This document shows positions 54,401 to 61,098 of a stretch of 64,000 bases of DNA, in pieces (the stretch's first letter is position 1; each line of letters begins with the position of its first letter). Origin of the DNA: Bacteroidota bacterium (GTDB lineage Bacteria > Bacteroidota > Ignavibacteria > SZUA-365); contig JAEYUG010000033.1 of assembly GCA_023432805.1 (NCBI GenBank), positions 20,455 through 84,454 of the forward strand. Direction: 5' to 3'. Made by a program: the position numbers and the translations under genes. The notes beneath the pieces are model-generated. The model saw only the letters and a program-made list of their open reading frames with translations. It searched no databases and was not told the origin of the DNA.

Positions 54401-54786
54401 CCATCGGGATGCTGGAGCATCCGGTTGGCGTACCGGACGTCGGCATGAGCCAAAAGGCGAGTGAGCAACGCCGCGATGTCTGCGTCCGTCGCCTGCGAAG
54501 CGAGTTTCGCAAGTACGGTACGCCCACGCAGATACAGCGGGGCTTCAAGCACCATCGATGGGTCGAAGGGCGCGAGCATCCGCTCCGCACCGAGGATTGC
54601 CGCCTGCTGATCGACAGAGACGCCGTCGGCAAAGCCGATCAAGATCTCGTCGCGTGAGAGGCGGAGTGTATGTGAAGGATCAGCAGCCTCGGGTGTACGC
54701 ACTCCGGCGTCCTGTGCCTGCGCCATGGCGGCGAGCAAGAGAACGAGCGCGATGAATCCGGTCACTGATGTTCGGAACAATTGCAT
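48463..54786 (-). CDS. Giant subtilisin-like protease with tandem Ig/PKD-like repeats and T9SS sorting domain
   Basis: A 2107-aa secreted S8 peptidase. Signal peptide ~1-25, a propeptide-like region with a DEILIGFADGVS start, and the catalytic domain ~215-560. The triad is D262 (IAILDDGVELTH), H297 (NSHGTSCAG) and S479 (FNGTSSACPNAAG), with oxyanion Asn in LFSSGN at 400. A P-domain-like stretch follows (~560-680). Then come about five 94-aa PKD-like repeats (DNA ~51150-52555) and about nine 80-aa Ig-like repeats (DNA ~49000-51140), each with a buried Cys pair and a YxW core. A type IX sorting domain (VYPNPAEGDVVLAIP...LAAGVYRVVLSTGTERVMEKLLIRK) ends the protein. AGGAGGA precedes the ATG at 54786. 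Confidence 0.93.
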   Translation of the reverse strand: MQLFRTSVTGFIALVLLLAAMAQAQDAGVRTPEAADPSHTLRLSRDEILIGFADGVSVDQQAAILGAERMLAPFDPSMVLEAPLYLRGRTVLAKLASQATDADIAALLTRLLAHADVRYANRMLQHPDGTRQGVTDRFLVALRSEGDRLYLNDMAERTGARVIESYAYDAKVVILSADKHARADARELAAQYAATGRFAWAAADYLRLMQVQAAPNDPFYPSQWSLNNTGTYFGGTPGADMDVETAWNTTTGSPSIRIAILDDGVELTHADLAANILPGFDGAGLGSGGGPNATNSHGTSCAGIAAAVGNNGIGVAGVAYTSKIVPVRIGTVSGSSFITTDLIIATCIDWAWSPTGGAADVLSNSWGGGGLSPLIDAAIQNAVMLGRNGRGSLVLFSSGNSNGPLIYPASNPLTIAVGATSMCDERKSPSSCDGETWWGSCFGVGIDVASPGVKIYTTDRTGAAGYNPGDFMPTFNGTSSACPNAAGVAALILSANPWLRHADARRILETSTEKVGGYTYTANVAGQPNGTWSAELGYGRLNARFALDSTAASYPVVVIGTPTDPCLHPGKTLSFSYSVQSGLVYAGNTFSVQLSDANGSFASPTVIGSAAGTASGSISCTIPPTLPSGTGYRVRIVTSDPATTGADNGVNLTIMALPAAFTVTGGGGYCTGGGGVSVGLSGSQTGVTYQLQVGGVNTGAPVAGTGAALNFGLQLAAGTYTVIATNTTTNCTSPMTGSVSVTIVPFPTVNPVANVVACAGTATTAITFSGSVPGATYLWMSSTTAIGIAASGTNSIPSFVATNTTLAPIVATITVTPVNTASGATCVGTPITFTITVNPTPTVNPVANVTFCPGTGVPSVVFSSPVSGTTFTWTNSTTSIGLAASGSGNLPGFTATNTGTTAVTATITVTPRFTNAGVTCAGTPVSFTITVNPTPTVNTIANQNLCNGSPSIAVTPAGTVAGTIYTWTNSTPSIGLAASGSGPIPSFTAVNMGTAPVIATIIVTGSYTNNGVTCSSTPRTFTITVNPTPTVNPVVPQVLCNGTSTTAVIFAGTVPGATFAWTNNNTSIGLAASGTGNIASFTAVNNGTVPVTSTITVTPRFTSGTLICSGTPITFTITVNPTPNVAAVVNQALCHNTSTNAVTFSGTVVGTVFSWTNNNTSIGLAASGTGNIPVFTALNPGTTPVTATITVTPSYTNAGVTCSGTPRTFTYTVHPLPDAVITPLTPVVVCLGDDVTLEANAGTGYTYQWFLDGVALPRETKQQITTQRGGAFTVQVRTAFGCPRMSAPITITLLPVPDAVVTPLGPLTFCEGEAVTLQANTGSGYSWQWYRDGAPIAGAVQRTYTATAAGTYRVRVSNANNCSRLSSTVDVVVLPLPVAFLRLESPATICVGGSVKLAAHEGPGYTFRWMRNGAFTGATSVEYTATLAGDYTVEVTGHNGCRATSNSVTVTVKALPTGSLVPAGPIALCDGESIELIAEDILTAAYTWYRDGVEISRSGSRLLVAQSGTYSYHVMTRDGCTATSSDVVVTVVPRPVAQITPAGSAAICAGGSLMLDAVVVPNASYQWLRNGQPIAGATTSMYSALIDGAYRVRVSIANCSVTSDQVLVRVVPMPNATLTVDGPTSVCAGTPVQLSVPSATGVTYRWLLDGSVIPGATTNSHNATLSGVYTCVVSTPEGCASTSTAVTITMLPVPVASVTPAGPVDVCDGSVIRLEALRVDRATYAWSKDGTPLPGATGRILDATSDGAYTVVVTALGGCTATSLPVHVRIRPAPDATVTASGATTFCDGTNVTLSVPFQTGATYQWFEGTVAIPNATQSALPVSKAGSYSVLVTNAEFCSRRSTPTVVDVLPKPDVSVDVAGGSRVICGGRTVTLYAAGGTGYSYQWLRDGVVLSGETNSQLVVSTSGRYAVSITTSSLCVGLSEEIVITVLDAVNVGSVTGSVTSNPGALTRHSVANPIAGMNYSWTVDGGFIRSGQTSPSIEVEWTRAGNGRVSVNATAECSDTTHVTVVVDGTVRAEAPATPDQYHVYPNPAEGDVVLAIPLQAQGRAHRVELYNSLGQLVHSEQVAAGRAMHSISTGVLAAGVYRVVLSTGTERVMEKLLIRK
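49000..51140 (-). repeat. Tandem ~240-bp repeats (80-aa Ig-like units)
   Basis: Nine units spaced 236-246 bp inside the protease gene. Each encodes a Cys-x(n)-W/Y Ig-like fold with a QWYRDG-like core (tryptophan codon positions near 49122, 49368, 49607, 49846, 50082, 50319, 50557, 50797 and 51036). Divergence between units is moderate. Confidence 0.8.
51150..52555 (-). repeat. Tandem 282-bp repeats (94-aa PKD-like units)
   Basis: Units recur at 281-283-bp spacing (anchors near 51419, 51700, 51983 and 52265). They encode FTITVNPTPTVNPV, FTWTNSTTSIGLAASG and TATITVTPRFTNAGVTC type segments. Some stretches are identical at the DNA level between units, for example TGCGGCCAGACCGATGCTCG near 51290 and 51573, suggesting recent duplication or gene conversion. 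Confidence 0.85.
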
Positions 54787-55121
54787 GGATTCCTCCTCCT
54801 GGAAGGGAGTGTGTGCACGCACGACGGATCGGCGAACCGGCACGGTCCACCCGGACGGGTGCATAATACATGATTGGGATATGATCGACGAAGATACACA
54901 GGTCCATCCCTCGATGCAACCCGCTGGAGCCGGAGCATCCAGCCGCGGAGCATTCATGGGCACGGCGAACCCACGAACAGTACATCCCCGCCGTCATGCT
55001 TGACATTTGTCGTCTTTTCGGGTAACGTTATCCCATTCCATTTCACCGCACGAACGATCCAACGGATGCGAGGACCTGCGTCGCTCCGCACGCGTGCATC
55101 GGATGCTTCGCGATATCATGG
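54787..55121. other. Divergent intergenic region, 335 nt
   Basis: A region between the protease (minus) and the TPR kinase (plus). On the minus strand a TGTATTATGC box (about 54863-54872) may be the protease -10 element. On the plus strand the near-palindrome GGGTAACGTTATCCC at about 55020-55034 could be an operator. No gene was recognised; the long open frames here lack coding character. Confidence 0.4.
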
Positions 55122-58100
55122 TTGATTCCGGAGGTTCCCATGCAAATCAAGACCAGACGAGTTCGGGTGTTCTCCATCGTCCTCCTCGCGATGTTGTTCA
55201 ACTCGGCGATCGCCTGTTTCACCCTCTCGAAGGCGGAGGCATGTACTGCACGTGCGACCCTGGCACGATGTACGAAGAGTCCGGATGCTGCGCGGATGTT
55301 TCTGCAGCATGCGATCATGGAAAGGGCCTCCTCTTCCCAGTCCTCCAACCAGGATCTCCGGCCTGTCCAACTCGAACAGCTCGCATTCACGGGGACGCTC
55401 CACGGACACCTCTCACGCATCGCCACGGAAACTCCCCTGCATCTGAGCATCGTCCTGCTCATGACGCTGGGGACGCCTGTCAAATCTCCTTCGATCCAAC
55501 CACGAGGGAGTGCTTCGCACAACCCGATCCACAGCGCACAACTGCACAGTGGAGCCGACACCCTGCGACGCGCGCGACGGGGCTCGCAACAAGAGGCACG
55601 TTCGCTGATCGCACGAGGAGTATCCCTGTACAAGCGCTCGTCCTACGATTCGGCAATGGCCTGCTTCACCGGTGCTAGGAAGCTCTTCACCATCGCGGGA
55701 GATGACTATGGCGTCTCCCAGTCCGAGCTGAACCGGGGTAATGTGTATCTGATGCGCGTGGAGCTCGATTCGGCGCGACAGTGCTTCATCGCCGCACGTC
55801 GCCTCGCCGAACGATTGAAAGACAATATCGCCGTCGCCGAATCATATCTCGGCCTGGCAACATGGTTTCGTGAGACACCGGACAAGGACTCCGCACGGGC
55901 GCTGTTGCTGCACGCGTTGTCGATCTTCGAGCGACATGGTGAACGGCTTCGGGAAGCTGACGCAAGGGTTACGCTGGGAAATCTGCACTCCGATCAGGGG
56001 CAGTACGCAGAAGCACGCATGGAGTATGAGCGCAGCAGCGCGGTGTTCGAATCCGCGCAGCAATACTACCACCTTGCGATCACTCTCATGAACAGAGCGA
56101 ATGCACAATCCCAGCTCGGAGACCGTCGCGAGGCCATGCGGCTGATGATCGGCAGCGACTCGCTCTTCTCCCGCATCGGGAACAGGCACCAGCGTGCAAC
56201 ACTCGCGGGCAACATGGCCCGGACTCTCATGGGATTGAAGCAGACCGATTCGGCTCGTCAGTACTACATGCAGCAACTCGAACTCGCCCGGGAGACGGGA
56301 GATCGCAGATCAGTGATCGCCGCACTGATGGGTCTGGGGTCCCGCGCCATCGACCTGCATCATTACGACAGTGCGGCGATGCACCTGTATCGAGCCCTCG
56401 CCGTGGCCGAAGAGATCAATGATTCAAAATCGATCGGCAACGTGCTCGGAAACATCGGCCGCATGAACCTGCTTACGAAATCCTACGACAAGGCTGAGGA
56501 GTCCTATCGCCGCGCCCTCACGCTCAATCGCCGGACCGGGCACGTAAACGGAATCTTCTACTGCCTCGCCGGACTTGCGACGCTCGAGGAAAACCTCGGC
56601 CATCTGGATGCCGCACTCGTGCGAAGACTCGAGTGTGTTCGCATCGCGGAAAAGGCCGGATGGCAGCATCAGATCGCCATGGCGAAGCGCAATCTCGGCA
56701 ACCTGCTAACCAAACGCGGCGATGGCGACTCCGGAAAAATCCTGATTCAGGAGGCCATCGACATGTTCATGCAGATCACGCCGCAATCCATCGGATGCTC
56801 GTACAACGATCTGGGTGTGGCGCTCGCGACGAGCCGACGCGACAGTCTGGCCGAACGCGTGCTGCTGCAGGCTGTCGAAGAGGCGAAACGGTCACGCGAA
56901 ACGCGATGCCTGTACAACGCGCAGGAAAACCTCTCCAGTTTGTATCTGCGCCGAGGCGACACGGCGCGCGCACTCCTCCACCTGATCGATGCTGATGCAT
57001 TGCGTGATTCGCTCGACCATGACGAGCGCATCAGGACGATGGAGGAACTCCAGACCCGCTATGAAACCGAGAAGCAGCGCTACACCATCACCCTGCTCGA
57101 AAAGGAGCAGGAAGTCTCCCTCCTCCGCATTCGACAGCAGCAGCAGGAACTGCTGCGCCGAAGCCTCGCCGCCGATCAGCAGCGCCAGCGCATCCTTCTG
57201 TTCGAACGCGATGACCGCATCAAGGAACTGCTCCTCCGCCAACGGGGGGACAGTCTGCATGTGCAGCACCTTGAAAACAGGGCGCTGACCGACAACAACA
57301 ATCTCCTCACGGAGATCGCTGCAAGACGGCAGATCGAGCGCAATGCAATGATTGGAGGACTCCTGCTCATCGCCGCGCTGTCCGTCCTTCTTGTCCGCCG
57401 CTTCCAGGGGAAGCGACGCGAGTCGCAACTCCTCGCGGAATCACTCGACCACAAGGCCCGCGCCGCTCAAGCAGAGGCCATCCGCACGCAGGCCGAGGCC
57501 CTGCGTCGCGAACACGAAGCACAAGCACGGTATACCCAGCAACTCATCCAGTTTCAAGAGGATGAACGGCGGCGGCTCTCGCGCGAACTGCATGATGGTC
57601 TCGGCCAGAGTCTGACCGTGCTGCGAAACAGTGCCCTGCTCGGTCTGCGGAGCAGCGATGCCGAGGTCATGCGCAGGCAGCTCGACGGCATGTCAGGCAT
57701 GATTGCCGAGACACTTGACGATGTCCGCGCCATCACTCGCGACCTCCGACCGGTACAACTCGAGCACCTCGGCCTGACCGGTACCCTTCACGGACTCCTG
57801 TCTCGCATTGCCGAGGAGACTCCCCTGCAGATGACCCATGACATCTGTGATCTTCAAGGGATCATTCGCCCCGACGACGAAATCAATGTCTTCAGACTTG
57901 TGCAGGAGGCCATGAGCAACATCCTCAAACACGCGCGCGCTGACGCTGCGAGCGTGAGGATCGCACATGATCATTCCCATGTGGAGATCATCATGCTCGA
58001 CGATGGGATCGGGTTTGATCCGAATGCACCCGAAGTCCTTTCAGGACTCGGTATGCGCGGCATGCACGAGCGCGTCACCATGCTAAGCGGTGCCCTCACC

Positions 58101-58160
58101 GTCGACACCGCACCAGGGCGCGGCACACGCATTCATATTCGGCTGCCGATCCGGCACTGA
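55122..58160 (+). CDS. TPR-repeat sensor histidine kinase (HisKA_3 type) with chimeric N-terminus
   Basis: A 1012-aa hybrid of exported TPR sensor and NarL-type kinase. A signal-like hydrophobic stretch (~14-40) is followed by an odd segment (78-108) that copies part of the kinase's own linker. About eight to ten TPR units span ~150-640 (for example ALLLHALSIFERHGERLREADARVTLGNLHSDQGQY), then a coiled coil (~650-740) and one membrane helix near 745-762. HisKA_3 with phospho-acceptor H824 (RLSRELHDGLGQSL) and the HATPase (LVQEAMSNILKHARA, LDDGIGFDPN, GLGMRGMHERV) end the protein. TPRs probably lie outside and sense a ligand. No response regulator is adjacent. The start is 55122 or the ATG at 55140. 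Confidence 0.88.
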   Translation: MIPEVPMQIKTRRVRVFSIVLLAMLFNSAIACFTLSKAEACTARATLARCTKSPDAARMFLQHAIMERASSSQSSNQDLRPVQLEQLAFTGTLHGHLSRIATETPLHLSIVLLMTLGTPVKSPSIQPRGSASHNPIHSAQLHSGADTLRRARRGSQQEARSLIARGVSLYKRSSYDSAMACFTGARKLFTIAGDDYGVSQSELNRGNVYLMRVELDSARQCFIAARRLAERLKDNIAVAESYLGLATWFRETPDKDSARALLLHALSIFERHGERLREADARVTLGNLHSDQGQYAEARMEYERSSAVFESAQQYYHLAITLMNRANAQSQLGDRREAMRLMIGSDSLFSRIGNRHQRATLAGNMARTLMGLKQTDSARQYYMQQLELARETGDRRSVIAALMGLGSRAIDLHHYDSAAMHLYRALAVAEEINDSKSIGNVLGNIGRMNLLTKSYDKAEESYRRALTLNRRTGHVNGIFYCLAGLATLEENLGHLDAALVRRLECVRIAEKAGWQHQIAMAKRNLGNLLTKRGDGDSGKILIQEAIDMFMQITPQSIGCSYNDLGVALATSRRDSLAERVLLQAVEEAKRSRETRCLYNAQENLSSLYLRRGDTARALLHLIDADALRDSLDHDERIRTMEELQTRYETEKQRYTITLLEKEQEVSLLRIRQQQQELLRRSLAADQQRQRILLFERDDRIKELLLRQRGDSLHVQHLENRALTDNNNLLTEIAARRQIERNAMIGGLLLIAALSVLLVRRFQGKRRESQLLAESLDHKARAAQAEAIRTQAEALRREHEAQARYTQQLIQFQEDERRRLSRELHDGLGQSLTVLRNSALLGLRSSDAEVMRRQLDGMSGMIAETLDDVRAITRDLRPVQLEHLGLTGTLHGLLSRIAEETPLQMTHDICDLQGIIRPDDEINVFRLVQEAMSNILKHARADAASVRIAHDHSHVEIIMLDDGIGFDPNAPEVLSGLGMRGMHERVTMLSGALTVDTAPGRGTRIHIRLPIRH
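55353..55445 (+). repeat. Displaced copy of the kinase linker segment (partner 57741-57833)
   Basis: Residues 78-108 of the kinase (DLRPVQLEQLAFTGTLHG onward) match residues 874-904 (DLRPVQLEHLGLTGTLHG onward) at 24 of 31 positions. The DNA is similarly related. The copy lacks the rest of the kinase domain, so it is a fragment inserted before the TPRs. Confidence 0.85.
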
Positions 58161-58187
58161 CAACAACCGCAAAGCAGAGCATAAAAA

Positions 58188-58215
58188 ATGGCGAAAACCG
58201 TGTGATTTTCGCCAT
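58188..58215 (+). terminator. Probable terminator of the kinase gene
   Basis: A 10-bp stem (58188-58197 with 58206-58215) with an 8-nt loop, 28 nt after the kinase stop. The stem is only moderately GC-rich and has no long T tract, so it may be weak. Confidence 0.55.
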
Positions 58216-58296
58216 ATGAAGCATGGTGCGGAGAGGGAGAGAAAAAGCGCAAATGTCGATTTTACATGACTTGCGACCCCGACCGTCATGAAAGTG

Positions 58297-58503
58297 TCAT
58301 GCGCGACGAGTCGAAACCAGAGCGAGACGCTCCGTGAGGTACTGCCTCAACGCTGGATCTTCACACCAGACGAAGCACCCTCGTCTGCCACGGGTCAGAA
58401 GCACCTTGTACGTGCTCTTGATGATGTACTGCACCTTTGCTGCAACTGCCTCCTTCTTTGCATCCGTTGCCTCACACACTATTCCATGCGCATGCCGGGT
58501 CAT
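58297..58503 (-). pseudogene. C-terminal remnant of a DUF2075-family gene
   Basis: A 68-codon fragment whose middle, YIIKSTYKVLLTRGRRGCFVW followed by CEDPALRQYLTERL, matches the conserved C-terminal end of DUF2075 proteins (helicase-like NTPases linked to mobile and defence loci). The full-length family is several hundred residues, so nearly all of the gene is missing. Homology begins only about 15-20 codons after the apparent ATG. The upstream part reads into the tail of a T9SS gene, so this is a junction of two gene fragments. Confidence 0.65.
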
Positions 58504-58599
58504 CGCCGGTTCAACACGACCACCCGGCTCACGAGCACCTGTGTTCGCGACGAGATCTCAAGCATGTACACGCCGGACGGCATGCCATGCACACCGAGG
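58500..58599 (-). pseudogene. C-terminal remnant of a T9SS cargo gene cut by the IS
   Basis: The minus strand directly left of the IS encodes HLGVHGMPSGVYMLEISSRT then QVLVSRVVVLNRR and a stop. This is the last strand pair of a type IX sorting domain (compare LPAGVYFVRM and similar endings elsewhere in the window). The reading frame is severed at the IS end at 58600, and no matching upstream part is found on the other side at 61151. The stop overlaps the ATG of the DUF2075 remnant. Confidence 0.7.
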
Positions 58600-58651
58600 T
58601 GATCAGCGACAATTAGATTTCCCTACTGACGACAATTAGAATTCCGGTTTC

Positions 58652-60196
58652 ATGGAGTCGAATTTAGCATGGAGACTCCGCCACCAGCCGGAGTTCACCA
58701 TGGTCACAGACCACCAAGTACGGAGACTGAAAATGTCGTACAGCAAGCATGGAACACTCACCGTGGCAGCAGTGCAGGCAGGTATGGACCCGAAGACGGC
58801 CCGCAAGTATCTTCGAAGCGACCTTCTGCCGAGCGCGTCGAAGCCGGATCGGCAGTGGCGCACCCGCGAAGATCTCTTCGCAGAGGATTGGCCGGAGATC
58901 GAGCAGTTGCTCGCGGATGAAGGCGCGCTTCAAGCGAAAACCGTCTTTGCATGGCTTCAACGCCGCTACCCCGGCAAGTATCAGGACGGGCAGCTTCGCA
59001 CGCTGCAGCGCCGGATGCGGCGCTGGCGTGCACTTGCCGGGCCGGCCAAGGAGGTGATGTTCCCCCAGACTCACGCTCCGGGTCGTTTGTGTGCCTCGGA
59101 TTTCACGTGCATGAACCGGTTGCGCGTCACGATCGGCGGGCAGGAGTTCCTCCACACCGTCTTCCATTTCGTGCTGACCTACTCGAACTGGGAGACGGCA
59201 ACGATCTGTTTCTCCGAGTCATTCGAGAGCCTCTCGGAGGGTCTGCAGCACGCACTCTGGGAACTCGGGGGCGTTCCGCTCGCACATCGGACCGATCAGC
59301 TGAGTGCTGCCGTGCACAAGGAACTGGGCGGGAAACGATCGTTCACCCGTCGCTACGAAGCGTTGATGGAGCACTACGGGCTGCGGCCGGAGAAGATCCA
59401 GGTCCGCCAGCCGCATGAGAACGAGGATGCGGAAAAGAGTCACGACCTGTTCAAGAACGCCGTCGATCAGGAACTGATGCTGCGCGGGAGTCGGGATTTC
59501 GCGAGCAGGGAGGACTACACCGCGTTTCTCGGCACGCTCCTGGCCCGACGCAACGCAGGCCGGCGCGCGCGCTGGCTCGAGGAGCGGGCGGCACTGCGCC
59601 CGCTGCCGACGCGGCGTCTTGCGAGTTCGATCGTACTGCACGTGCGTGTGCGGACATCGTCGACGATCACCGTGCTGCGCAACGTGTACTCGGTCCCGAG
59701 TCGTCTGATCGGTGAGACCGTGGTGGTGCGTATCGGTGCGGAGAGCCTGTCGATCTTCCATGGGGGGACACAGGCCGAGGCAGATATCCCCCGGATGCGG
59801 GGCGTTGGCGGCCATCGGATCAACTACCGGCATGTAATCGATTCCCTCGTGCGCAAGCCCGGCGCATTCGCCGCGTACCAGTGGCAGGACGACCTCTTCC
59901 CGACAAGCCGCTTCCGCATCGCCTACGATCTGCTGCAGACCCGTGGCGGGACACAGGCGGCACGGGAGTATCTGCGGATCCTCGAACTGGCAGCCAGAGA
60001 GAGCGAGACTGCCGTGGACGAGGCACTGCGCACCTTGCTTGATGCCGAGCAGGCAATCGGGTTTCAGGAGGTGGCGATCCTGATCCAGGCGACCCGCACA
60101 CCGAAACAGCCGCGTGATGTGTGCGTCCTGCCGGTCGATCTCTCACACTACGACCATCTGATCGGCGCGCAGCGCCAGAGAGGATGTGCCGCATGA
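58652..60196 (+). CDS. istA: IS21-family transposase IstA
   Basis: A 514-aa DDE transposase. An N-terminal helix-turn-helix (SKHGTLTVAAVQAGMDPKTARKYLRS) binds the terminal repeats. The catalytic acids lie in LCASDFTCMN, LAHRTDQLSAAV and ENEDAEKSHDLFKNAV, the IS21 DDE pattern, and a C-terminal beta-barrel follows (VLRNVYSVPSRLIGETVVVRI). No frameshift or stop is seen, so it may be functional. The stop overlaps the istB start by 4 nt, the usual coupling. Start could be 58652 or the ATG at 58700. Confidence 0.95.
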   Translation: MESNLAWRLRHQPEFTMVTDHQVRRLKMSYSKHGTLTVAAVQAGMDPKTARKYLRSDLLPSASKPDRQWRTREDLFAEDWPEIEQLLADEGALQAKTVFAWLQRRYPGKYQDGQLRTLQRRMRRWRALAGPAKEVMFPQTHAPGRLCASDFTCMNRLRVTIGGQEFLHTVFHFVLTYSNWETATICFSESFESLSEGLQHALWELGGVPLAHRTDQLSAAVHKELGGKRSFTRRYEALMEHYGLRPEKIQVRQPHENEDAEKSHDLFKNAVDQELMLRGSRDFASREDYTAFLGTLLARRNAGRRARWLEERAALRPLPTRRLASSIVLHVRVRTSSTITVLRNVYSVPSRLIGETVVVRIGAESLSIFHGGTQAEADIPRMRGVGGHRINYRHVIDSLVRKPGAFAAYQWQDDLFPTSRFRIAYDLLQTRGGTQAAREYLRILELAARESETAVDEALRTLLDAEQAIGFQEVAILIQATRTPKQPRDVCVLPVDLSHYDHLIGAQRQRGCAA

Positions 60197-61098
60197 CACC
60201 GACACCGACAACCCTGTGCGCACACATCACCGACGACCTGACGCGTCTGCAGCTGCCCGCGATGCGCCGGGAGTTCGAGCGGGAAGCCACGCGTGCCCGC
60301 GCCGAGTCACTGGGATACGAGCAGTATCTGCTCACGCTCCTCGAACACGAGTGTGCATCCCGCAATGAGCATCGGATTGCCCGCCTTCTCAAGCAATCGC
60401 GCCTGCCACTCGAAAAGACGCTCGAGACGTTCGACACCAGCCGTCTTCCGCGGAGGATCTCGCTGCAATTGCCGATACTCGCCGACGGGACGTTCGTCGA
60501 CCGCACGGAGAATCTCCTTGCCTTCGGCCATCCCGGCAGCGGCAAGACGCATCTGGTCTGCGCCATCGGGCATGAACTGATCCGCCGGGGAAGAAGTGTG
60601 TACTTCACACCGGCGAGTCACTTGATCCAGGACCTGCTGCGTGCAAAACGGGATCTGCGGCTTGAACGGGCATTGAAGTCGTTGCGCAAATACGCAACGC
60701 TCATCATCGACGACATCGGGTATGTGCAACACGACCGCAATGAGATGGAGGTCCTCTTTGCGCTTCTTGCCGACCGGTACGAACGCGGCAGCATTGTCCT
60801 GACGAGCAATCTTCCCTTCTCGCGGTGGGAGGAGATCTTCAAGGATCCGATGACGACGGCAGCCGCGATCGACCGGCTGGTGCATCACAGCGTCATCCTG
60901 GAACTCAATGTGGTCAGTTACCGGCTCGCGCACGCACAGGGGAAGGGCCACATCGCTGGGGAAACGGTGCAGCGCGACGACGAAGAGGATATGGGGGGCA
61001 TGTCCACGCAGAGTGACGACGCGATGCAGGGCACCACGACACCCGACAACCCACCCATCAGATCTTACAGGAAGAAGGAAGGAAAACGGACACCGTGA
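60193..61098 (+). CDS. istB: IS21-family helper ATPase IstB
   Basis: A 301-aa AAA+ ATPase of the DnaC/IstB family that assists target selection by IstA. Walker A AFGHPGSGKTHLVCAIGHEL, Walker B ATLIIDDIGYVQHD, sensor-1 IVLTSNLPFSRWEEIF and the C-terminal IDRLVHHSVILEL are intact. A ~35-residue hydrophilic extension precedes the stop, slightly longer than usual. It starts within the last codons of istA. Confidence 0.95.
   Translation: MTPTPTTLCAHITDDLTRLQLPAMRREFEREATRARAESLGYEQYLLTLLEHECASRNEHRIARLLKQSRLPLEKTLETFDTSRLPRRISLQLPILADGTFVDRTENLLAFGHPGSGKTHLVCAIGHELIRRGRSVYFTPASHLIQDLLRAKRDLRLERALKSLRKYATLIIDDIGYVQHDRNEMEVLFALLADRYERGSIVLTSNLPFSRWEEIFKDPMTTAAAIDRLVHHSVILELNVVSYRLAHAQGKGHIAGETVQRDDEEDMGGMSTQSDDAMQGTTTPDNPPIRSYRKKEGKRTP

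Noticed and set aside
58188..58215. Small RNA or tRNA candidate after the kinase
   Set aside because: Only a single 10-bp hairpin is present, with no cloverleaf or conserved loop; a terminator is the simpler reading.
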